This document shows positions 1-5,258 of a stretch of DNA of 5,258 nt, piece after piece (positions within the stretch are counted from its first letter, which is position 1; every line of letters starts with the position of its first letter). This stretch comes from an uncultured Desulfobulbaceae bacterium. Lineage in GTDB: Bacteria > Desulfobacterota > Desulfobulbia > Desulfobulbales > Desulfobulbaceae. A program made the position numbers and the translations under genes. A model generated the notes under the pieces. That model did no database searches and had not been told where the DNA came from. It saw only the letters and a list, made by a program, of their open reading frames with translations. Location: positions 1 to 5,258 of the forward strand of contig CALZIH010000215.1 of assembly GCA_945787305.1 (NCBI GenBank), written 5' to 3'.

Positions 1-219
1 GGACAGGAAGATCCTTTTCTCATAAGTAATAAAGCAAAAATGAACTACCGGGCCTGGAACTTTACCCAGGCGGACAACTATTGCCGGGTCGATGTTGACC
101 GGGAAAAGCAGCAAATAAAGGTTCGAGCTTTTGACAAAAACGGCAAGCTCATCACCGAGAAAGGCGATGGTATTCGTGGTCGACGCATGTCCGGCACCTT
201 CAAACTTGCCCCCTGGTAA
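1..219 (+). CDS. C-terminal fragment of a possible PhoD-like metallophosphoesterase
   Basis: This frame is open from the first base of the window to a TAA at 217-219, giving 72 residues of a protein whose start lies outside the window. The visible part contains the segment NYRAWNFTQADNYCRVDVD, then IKVRAFDKNGKLI, and ends in a basic, glycine-rich stretch finishing FKLAPW. A tyrosine/tryptophan-rich run followed by a beta-strand pattern and a 'DxxGKLI' turn resembles the closing strands of PhoD-type alkaline phosphatases and related metallophosphoesterases. That match is from memory and no metal-binding motif is in view, so the function is tentative; any secreted beta-rich enzyme could end this way. 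There is an internal ATG at 40-42, but the frame continues upstream of it without a stop, so I treat the gene as cut by the window edge. The next gene begins 110 bases downstream on the same strand. Confidence 0.6.
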   Translation, partial: GQEDPFLISNKAKMNYRAWNFTQADNYCRVDVDREKQQIKVRAFDKNGKLITEKGDGIRGRRMSGTFKLAPW

Positions 220-282
220 CTGAAAACATTAACGGGGAAAACGTTACCCGAAACAGAGAGAATCTTAGCCAAAGACAATCCA

Positions 283-290
283 TATAAAAT
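283..290 (+). promoter_or_regulatory. Possible -10 element ahead of the oxidoreductase gene
   Basis: The 110-base spacer between the first and second genes contains TATAAAAT, which can be read as TATAAA (283-288) or TAAAAT (285-290); each matches five of six bases of the sigma-70 -10 consensus. No good -35 hexamer lies 16-18 bases upstream (the region reads GAATCTTA), so this would be a weak or activator-dependent promoter. The position, about 40 bases before the start codon, is reasonable. No clear terminator for the upstream gene is present, so read-through is also possible. Confidence 0.25.
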
Positions 291-317
291 ACTCGCGCAG
301 AACTCCTGCCCTAATTT

Positions 318-321
318 GAGG
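318..321 (+). promoter_or_regulatory. Ribosome-binding site of the GMC/hydrolase gene
   Basis: GAGG ends eight bases before the ATG at 330. This spacing is right for a Shine-Dalgarno sequence and supports ATG 330 as the start. The FAD-binding strand begins about 15 residues into the protein, as expected for this family. Confidence 0.6.
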
Positions 322-329
322 TACCCACT

Positions 330-3300
330 ATGACGACACTATCCTCTCCACTTGCCCACATTAAACAACACTATACAGTCGTCGTTGTCGGCTCCGGGTA
401 TGGCGGCGGCATAGCCGCCTCACGACTGGCAAGAAGCGGCCAGCAGGTCTGCGTGTTGGAAAGGGGAAAAGAGCTATGGCCGGGTCAATACCCAAACACC
501 TTGCCGGAGGCCATGCGTGAAATGCAGGCAGACTTTCCAGGTAAACATCTCGGTTCCCGGACAGGCCTGTATGATCTGCGGATCAATAATAATATGAATG
601 TAGTTGTCGGCTGCGGCCTTGGCGGAACCTCTCTGATTAATGCCAGTGTTTCCCTGCAGGCCGAACCGCGCGTCTTTGAAGATCCCTGCTGGCCGGAACC
701 GATCCGCACCGAGGCTGCCAGCGACGGGCAGAGTCTGTTGCAGGAAGGATTCAGAAGAGCGGAGCTTATGCTCCGGCCTGTCACCTATCCCGACACCGAA
801 CCGCGCCTGGAAAAAACGGAGGCACACAGGCAGTCTGCTGCGGCAATGGGCGAATATTTTTACCGTACGCCTATCAATGTTACCTTCAAGGACGGTGTCA
901 ACCACGCAGGTGTAGAGCAGAAGGCCTGTGTCTCATGCGGCGACTGTGTGTCCGGCTGTAACTATAGCGCCAAAAACACAACCCTGATGAACTACCTTCC
1001 CGATGCATTCAACCATGGGGCCGAGATATACACTGAAGTCAGTGTAAGCAGGGTGGCTAAAAGCAACAACGGATGGCTGATCTATTATCAGCCATCTGGT
1101 GTTGGCCGAGAAGTCTTCAATGGACCGGAACTCTATGTCCGTGCCGATATTGTCATCCTTGCGGCGGGGACACTGGGCACAACGGAAATACTGCTCCGTT
1201 CCCATGCCGCCGGTTTGAAGCTCTCACAGCGACTGGGCGAGGGCTTCACTGGCAATGGCGATGTACTTGCCTTTGCCTATAACAACGACCGCCCGATCAA
1301 CGGGGTCGGTTTTGGCGACGCTAAACCAGGTGAATATGAACCGGTTGGCCCCTGCATTACCTCAGTTATCGATGCCCGCAACAAACCTTCACTGGAATCA
1401 GGCATGGTGTTGGAAGAGGGATCTCTGCCGGGCGCCCTGGCTCCGATTCTGCACAAAGCCTTATCCCTCGGTGCCGCCACTTTTGGCCAGGATACCGACA
1501 GTGGCCTTTGGGACGGCATCACCGAAAAATCACGCGAATTGGACAGTCAGCTGCGGGGACCTTACTTCGGGTCCACGGCCAACACCCAGACCTACCTGGT
1601 GATGAGCCATGATGAAGCCGACGGACGCATGTACCTGGCAAATGACAGACTTCGAGTTCACTGGCCCGATGTAGGGAAACAGAATATCTTTGCCAAGGTT
1701 GAAGACCAGCTGAAAAAAGCAATCCGGCCGCTTGGCGGCACCTACCTGCCCAACCCCATTTGGACTGAGCTTTTTGAGCATAGACTGGTGACCGTTCACC
1801 CCTTGGGAGGGTGCACCATGGCTTCTGAAGCCGAAAATGGTGTAGTAGACCATAAATGCCGGCTCTTTGCACAATCATCGGGAAAATCCGTTCATCCGGG
1901 CCTGTATGCCTGTGACGGCTCCATCATTCCACGCAGTCTTGGGGTCAACCCCCTGCTGACAATTTGTGCTCTTACTGAACGGGCATGCGAACTTATGGCC
2001 CAAGATCACGGCTGGGGAAGCATCGATGTGGATTCCCCCTCTCAACCTCCACCAGAGAAAAGACAAGAACCCAAACTCGGCATCCAGTTTACAGAAACCA
2101 TGCGCGGCCACTTCTCTCCAGGCGACTCTGGTGATTATACTTCTGCCGCAGAAGAAGGAAAAAAAAATGGCGATATTTTCGAATTTACCCTGACCATTAT
2201 CTCGGACAACCTGGAAGAGATGGTTGCGGACGAAAACCATAAAGCGGCAATGATCGGCACGGTCAATGCCCCGCTGCTGTCTAAACAGCCCTTAATGATT
2301 TCAAACGGCCGATTCAACTTGTTCACCCGTGACCCTGAAAATGTCGATACCCGTTTGATGCGTTACAGGATGCAGCTCACTGATACCAGTGGGGTTAGTT
2401 GGTATTTTTCTGGTTTTAAACGTATTCGCAACGACAAAGGGTTGGATCTGTGGCCGGACACAACGACCCTGTATTATACGGTGTATAAAGGAAGCGATGA
2501 AAATGCACCGGTACATGGCCGTGGCATACTCCATATCCTGGCCGATGACTTTGCCCGGCAACTGAAGACCTTCAAAGCCCGCAATGCTTCCAATCCTGCA
2601 GAAGCCCTGGAGGCGGTCGCCAGATTTGGCCGCTATTTTGCCGGCGCCACTTTTGAAAGCTTTGGCGCTATATTCACACCGGACCGTCTTTTTGACCCGG
2701 ATGCCTTACCCCGTCAGCATCGGGATCTTCGGGTAGGGCCCATGGAGTCCCATTCTTTTACCACCGAAGACGGTGTTGACTTGCGATTGAGTCATTACCA
2801 GGGCGGACAAAAAGGACCGGTGCTCCTTGCCCATGGGCTTGGTGTCTCAAGCCGGATTTTCAGCACCGATACCATTGACACCAATCTACTGGAAGATCTC
2901 TATGCACATGGTTATGACGTCTGGTTGCTTGATTTTCGAGCCAGTATCGAACTGCCCGCAGCCCGTGGCCAATTTACGGCCGATGCAATCGCCCGATTCG
3001 ACTGGCCCGCCGCCGTAGAAAAAGTCCGGTCACTGACGGCTGCTGAAGATATCCAGGTAATAGCGCACTGCTTTGGCGCCACCACCTTCATTATGGCCAT
3101 GCTGGCTGGACTGCAACATATACGCTCGGCAGTCATCTCCCAGGTAGCAACCCACATGAAAGTCCCCCCGCTTTCTCAACTCAAAGCCGGCCTCTACCTG
3201 CCCGAGCTGCTTGAAACCATTGGTGTCGACTCCCTGGATGCCTATGTCGATCAACATGCCAACTGGCTGGAACGACTCTATGACAAGACATTACGCCTCT

Positions 3301-3755
3301 ATCCAATCGAATTTGAAGAACGCTCCAATAGTGCGGTGGCCAGGCGGATTACCTTTATGTATGGTCAGTTATGGGAAACCGACCAACTCAACACCTTGAC
3401 CCATGACAACCTCCACGAGCTGTTCGGCATAGCCAACATCCAGTCATTTGGGCATTTAACCCGAATGATCCGGACCGGTCACCTGGTGGATGCGCAAGGG
3501 AACGAGATATACATGCCGCATCTTGATCGTTTATCGATACCCATTCGCATAATCCATGGCACGGAAAATGCGACCTTTCTTCCCGAAAGTACAGAGATCA
3601 CTTACGATCTGTTACGCCGGACCAATGATCCGAATTTGTACAGCAGAATACTTATCCCCCGCTATGGTCATATAGATTGCATTTTCGGCAAGAATGCGGC
3701 ACAGGACGTCTACCCGTACATTGTCGAGCATTTAGAAAGCACAATGCAGGGTTGA
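330..3755 (+). CDS. Fused GMC (ChoD-type cholesterol-oxidase-like) flavoprotein and alpha/beta hydrolase
   Basis: This 1141-residue protein has three parts. Residues about 1-570 are a GMC oxidoreductase: the dinucleotide motif G21-S-G23-Y-G-G26 is followed by E44 at the ribose-binding position, GGTS lies at 98-101, HPLGGC has the candidate catalytic base H490, and the closing FAD motif has D529 and N540. This order and length match ChoD-type cholesterol oxidases, which use FAD to oxidise an alcohol to a ketone. A CX2CX2CX3C motif (C200, C203, C206, C210) is followed by AKNTT, as in ChoD-like members. Residues about 582-800 form a domain I cannot name, with conserved-looking GFKRI (695 on) and WPDTTTLYYTVY (708-719). 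Residues about 808-1141 are an alpha/beta hydrolase: oxyanion-hole HGLG at 835-838, nucleophile elbow AHCFGA with C914, and YGHID with H1114. There is no signal peptide or membrane segment, so it is probably cytoplasmic. The substrate is unknown; a sterol, long-chain alcohol or their ester is an inference. No frameshift or internal stop is seen. The GMC and hydrolase assignments are firm. Confidence 0.9.
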   Translation: MTTLSSPLAHIKQHYTVVVVGSGYGGGIAASRLARSGQQVCVLERGKELWPGQYPNTLPEAMREMQADFPGKHLGSRTGLYDLRINNNMNVVVGCGLGGTSLINASVSLQAEPRVFEDPCWPEPIRTEAASDGQSLLQEGFRRAELMLRPVTYPDTEPRLEKTEAHRQSAAAMGEYFYRTPINVTFKDGVNHAGVEQKACVSCGDCVSGCNYSAKNTTLMNYLPDAFNHGAEIYTEVSVSRVAKSNNGWLIYYQPSGVGREVFNGPELYVRADIVILAAGTLGTTEILLRSHAAGLKLSQRLGEGFTGNGDVLAFAYNNDRPINGVGFGDAKPGEYEPVGPCITSVIDARNKPSLESGMVLEEGSLPGALAPILHKALSLGAATFGQDTDSGLWDGITEKSRELDSQLRGPYFGSTANTQTYLVMSHDEADGRMYLANDRLRVHWPDVGKQNIFAKVEDQLKKAIRPLGGTYLPNPIWTELFEHRLVTVHPLGGCTMASEAENGVVDHKCRLFAQSSGKSVHPGLYACDGSIIPRSLGVNPLLTICALTERACELMAQDHGWGSIDVDSPSQPPPEKRQEPKLGIQFTETMRGHFSPGDSGDYTSAAEEGKKNGDIFEFTLTIISDNLEEMVADENHKAAMIGTVNAPLLSKQPLMISNGRFNLFTRDPENVDTRLMRYRMQLTDTSGVSWYFSGFKRIRNDKGLDLWPDTTTLYYTVYKGSDENAPVHGRGILHILADDFARQLKTFKARNASNPAEALEAVARFGRYFAGATFESFGAIFTPDRLFDPDALPRQHRDLRVGPMESHSFTTEDGVDLRLSHYQGGQKGPVLLAHGLGVSSRIFSTDTIDTNLLEDLYAHGYDVWLLDFRASIELPAARGQFTADAIARFDWPAAVEKVRSLTAAEDIQVIAHCFGATTFIMAMLAGLQHIRSAVISQVATHMKVPPLSQLKAGLYLPELLETIGVDSLDAYVDQHANWLERLYDKTLRLYPIEFEERSNSAVARRITFMYGQLWETDQLNTLTHDNLHELFGIANIQSFGHLTRMIRTGHLVDAQGNEIYMPHLDRLSIPIRIIHGTENATFLPESTEITYDLLRRTNDPNLYSRILIPRYGHIDCIFGKNAAQDVYPYIVEHLESTMQG

Positions 3756-3793
3756 CCATGACAAGAGCAAGATATATTTGTCGCTGAAGTCGT

Positions 3794-3904
3794 AACGAGC
3801 TCCCATTGGCCCGATTTTTTGAAACAGGAGGGAAGGGAGAGGTGTCGACAGAAAAAAACCGTACTGTGCAGTCTTGTCGGAAGGGACAAAAGGGGAGCTA
3901 CGTT
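3794..3904. repeat. Bulged inverted repeat enclosing a smaller hairpin; possible structured RNA
   Basis: The left arm AACGAGCTCCC (3794-3804) pairs with the right arm GGGAGCTACGTT (3893-3904), giving 11 base pairs with A3900 as the only bulge. Inside it, TTTTG (3817-3821) can pair with CAAAA (3887-3891) and CGACA (3846-3850) with TGTCG (3875-3879), so the whole could fold as one long RNA arm of about 111 bases. A purine-rich stretch (3821-3842, containing GGAGGGAAGGGAG) stays unpaired. The pairings are read directly from the sequence; a function is not shown. It could be an RNA 3' end, a leader element or chance. Confidence 0.35.
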
Positions 3905-3905
3905 C

Positions 3906-3921
3906 TGGCATAGAATTAGCT
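3906..3921 (+). promoter_or_regulatory. Candidate sigma-54 (-24/-12) promoter for the sensor gene
   Basis: The sequence TGGCATAGAATTAGCT matches the sigma-54 consensus TGGCACGNNNNTTGCW at the invariant GG (3907-3908) and GC (3919-3920), with the required 10 bases between them, and at TGGCA and the final W; it differs at three other positions. Transcription would begin near 3932, leaving a leader of about 200 bases before the sensor ATG. No enhancer-binding site is identified, and a single match of this quality can arise by chance. Confidence 0.3.
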
Positions 3922-4134
3922 AGAAGAAAATGGCATCTTCAAGCACCTTGGTTACTGAATCCCTTTGCGTATTCGAAGGATGTTGTCCTTTATATTACTT
4001 AACGACATTACATTTTATAACATATCATCGGATTACCATCATCAACAGAGCAGAAGCCGGCATTTCACTACATGTTTCCTTGCCCTTTCACCAGAGCCTG
4101 CCTGCCCACCAACCATACGAACTGAAACAACTAT

Positions 4135-5124
4135 ATGACGCAAACTGTAAACCAATTGCTCAAGGCGGGATATTCAAATGTAATCGTGCCTTCCTTGCTC
4201 ACCCTTATTCTTTTTATAGTAGCAGTATTTGGCATTACCCTTCCCACGCTTCGCACTAATCTTATTGAACAGAAAAAGAAACAGACAACCATCCTGACAC
4301 AGACAACGTGGAATGTGTTGGCGCATTTTGAGCGCGAGGTGGCGGCCGAAAATATGTCCCTTGAAACGGCCCAATTTTCAGCCAAAGAACAAATACGAAG
4401 CATGCGATACGGCCCGGATGGAAAGGGCTATTTCTGGATAAATGACTTGCGTCCATTTATGGTTATGCACCCCTATCTCCCCGAACTGGAGGGGCAAGAT
4501 CTATCAGGTGTTACTGGCCGCAACGGCACCTCTCCCTTTCAGGCATTCGTCAATGAAGCTAAAAGGCAAGGCGAGGGCTTTGTACCCTATTTATGGCAAT
4601 GGAATGATGAGTCCGGCCGGATCGCCCCCAAACTTTCCTACATTAAATCATTCAAACCTTGGGGGTGGATTATCGGAACAGGGATGTATACCGATGACGT
4701 GAACAATGAAATCAAAGATGCTTCAAAAAAACTCATATTTTTCTCAACCGTCATTCTAACAGTAGTGGCCCTTCTCTTGGCCCGAATAATCGTACAGAGC
4801 AGGAAAGAAATTCAAAAGAAACAAAGAGCAGAAGCAGAAGTACAAGCCTACCAAAATAAATTAGAACGTTTAGTTGAAGAACGAACAGCTGAACTGAACA
4901 AGACATTGGAAGAAATCAAAACCCTCAGGGGAATCCTACCCCTCTGTTCCTTCTGCAAAAAAATCAGGGATGATCAAGGATATTGGAATCAAGTCGACGT
5001 CTATATTCAGCAACATTCCGAAGCCGACATCAGTCACGGCATCTGCCCTGACTGCTTACAACAGCATTATCCAAAGCTTGGCCAGAAACATAAACATACC
5101 AGGAAACCAATCAAGGTAAAATAG
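4135..5124 (+). CDS. Single-Cache membrane sensor with C-terminal C4 zinc-ribbon-like domain
   Basis: This 329-residue protein has a first membrane helix at about 16-36, an extracytoplasmic sensor at about 38-197, a second membrane helix at about 198-220, a Lys/Glu-rich coiled coil at about 221-265 and a small C-terminal domain at 264-313. The sensor is a good match to the sCache_2 family: GKGYFWIND (96-104), MVMHP (109-113), GEGFVPY (146-152), KLSYIKSFKPWGWIIGTG (166-183) and YTDDV (185-189). Such domains in other bacteria bind small organic acids such as pyruvate, acetate or propionate; the ligand here is unknown. The end domain has C271-x2-C274 and C304-x2-C307 with IRDDQGYW and SHGICPDC between and around them, a module I know from the ends of PAS and receiver proteins but with no defined function. 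There is no histidine kinase, GGDEF, EAL or methyl-accepting output. An in-frame TGA at 4123-4125 limits the start to ATG 4135, although no clear Shine-Dalgarno sequence precedes it. The last 15 residues are strongly basic. Confidence 0.88.
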   Translation: MTQTVNQLLKAGYSNVIVPSLLTLILFIVAVFGITLPTLRTNLIEQKKKQTTILTQTTWNVLAHFEREVAAENMSLETAQFSAKEQIRSMRYGPDGKGYFWINDLRPFMVMHPYLPELEGQDLSGVTGRNGTSPFQAFVNEAKRQGEGFVPYLWQWNDESGRIAPKLSYIKSFKPWGWIIGTGMYTDDVNNEIKDASKKLIFFSTVILTVVALLLARIIVQSRKEIQKKQRAEAEVQAYQNKLERLVEERTAELNKTLEEIKTLRGILPLCSFCKKIRDDQGYWNQVDVYIQQHSEADISHGICPDCLQQHYPKLGQKHKHTRKPIKVK

Positions 5125-5258
5125 AAAATATACAGCAGAAACAGCACCCTATAGAGGTTTAGCTCCAGCATTGGTATTCCAGCGATGCTTCACAACACAT
5201 TATCTTTATTGCATTGCGCCATTGAAAAGGATTGCACTCAAATCAAGTAAGGTATTCA
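5125..5258. other. Downstream tail with imperfect hairpin (5167-5189)
   Basis: After the sensor stop, AGCAT (5167-5171) and TGG (5172-5174) can pair with ATGCT (5185-5189) and CCA (5179-5181), leaving a TATT loop and a GCG bulge. It starts 42 bases after the stop codon, where a terminator could be, but no T-run follows, so intrinsic termination is doubtful. I see no start of a further gene in the remaining bases. Confidence 0.3.

Larger units (their letters stand above)
3756..4134. other. 379-base intergenic region with no convincing gene
   Basis: This spacer separates the oxidoreductase and sensor genes. I find no tRNA, no recognisable riboswitch and no classic terminator: the T-run at 3815-3820 is not preceded by a GC-rich hairpin. 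Short open frames exist on both strands but lack ribosome-binding sites or recognisable content. What it does hold is a nested inverted repeat (3794-3904), a candidate sigma-54 promoter (3906-3921), and an AT-rich stretch around 3986-4030 that could contain a weak sigma-70 -10 (TATAAC, 4016-4021). The length suggests that the sensor is transcribed separately from the gene before it. Confidence 0.6.

Noticed and set aside
230..246. TAACG/CGTTA inverted repeat in the first spacer, considered as an operator or terminator.
   Set aside because: Arms are only five bases with a seven-base A/G loop and there is no T-run; this is readily explained by chance.
3796..3820. T-run at 3815-3820 considered as the intrinsic terminator of the oxidoreductase gene.
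   Set aside because: No GC-rich self-complementary stem lies directly before the T-run; the nearby arm 3794-3804 pairs with a partner about 90 bases away instead.
3758..3913. Short + frame beginning ATG right after the oxidoreductase stop, broken by TGA at 3785-3787 and then open to a TAG; considered as a small pseudogene or a selenocysteine ORF.
   Set aside because: Only nine codons precede the TGA, the open stretch after it (about 41 codons) is expected by chance, no known protein family is recognisable and no convincing selenocysteine hairpin follows the TGA.
3735..3914. Minus-strand frame of about 59 codons covering the spacer and the end of the oxidoreductase gene.
   Set aside because: There is no ribosome-binding site before its ATG, no recognisable motif, and it overlaps a well-supported gene on the other strand.
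3930..4259. A 109-codon + frame overlapping the start of the sensor gene.
   Set aside because: Composition is unlike a folded protein (Ser/His/Tyr/Cys-rich with no pattern), no Shine-Dalgarno site, and its 3' third overlaps the strongly supported first membrane helix of the sensor in another frame.
5210..5236. Repeated TTGCA near the right edge, considered as part of an iterated or direct-repeat array.
   Set aside because: Two copies of a five-base word at irregular spacing do not form an array.

Overview
The window carries three protein genes, all on the + strand: the 3' end of a gene cut by the left edge (1-219), a very long fused oxidoreductase/hydrolase gene (330-3755), and a membrane sensor gene (4135-5124). 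The rest is a 110-base spacer, a 379-base spacer and a 134-base tail. I see no rRNA, tRNA, CRISPR array, insertion sequence or transposase. The organism is probably a Gram-negative bacterium. The best clue is the C-terminal CxxC...CxxC domain of the sensor, a module I associate with Desulfobacterota (the former Deltaproteobacteria) and some other Proteobacteria. This placement is an inference from protein style and moderate GC content, not from a marker gene.

Region by region: positions 1-219 encode the last 72 residues of a protein that may be a PhoD-like metallophosphoesterase (tentative). Positions 220-329 hold a possible -10 element and a ribosome-binding site for the large gene. Positions 330-3755 encode a 1141-residue polypeptide with three parts: a cholesterol-oxidase-like (ChoD-type) GMC flavoprotein with a four-cysteine motif, a middle domain I cannot assign, and an alpha/beta hydrolase whose nucleophile position is cysteine instead of serine. 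Positions 3756-4134 have no convincing gene but contain a bulged 11-bp inverted repeat around a nested smaller one, followed by a candidate sigma-54 promoter. Positions 4135-5124 encode a single-Cache (sCache_2-type) sensor with two membrane segments, a coiled coil and a small C4 zinc-ribbon-like end domain, but no kinase, GGDEF/EAL or chemoreceptor output. Positions 5125-5258 hold an imperfect hairpin and nothing else I can support.

The large protein looks like a one-chain ester-to-ketone or ester-to-aldehyde enzyme: the hydrolase half could release an alcohol or sterol that the flavin half oxidises. That coupling is an inference from the fusion. The sensor has its own long leader and possibly its own promoter, so nothing in the sequence ties it to the oxidoreductase beyond proximity and shared strand. 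The most unusual features are the Cys nucleophile, the three-part fusion, and the sensor whose output can only run through an uncharacterised cysteine domain.
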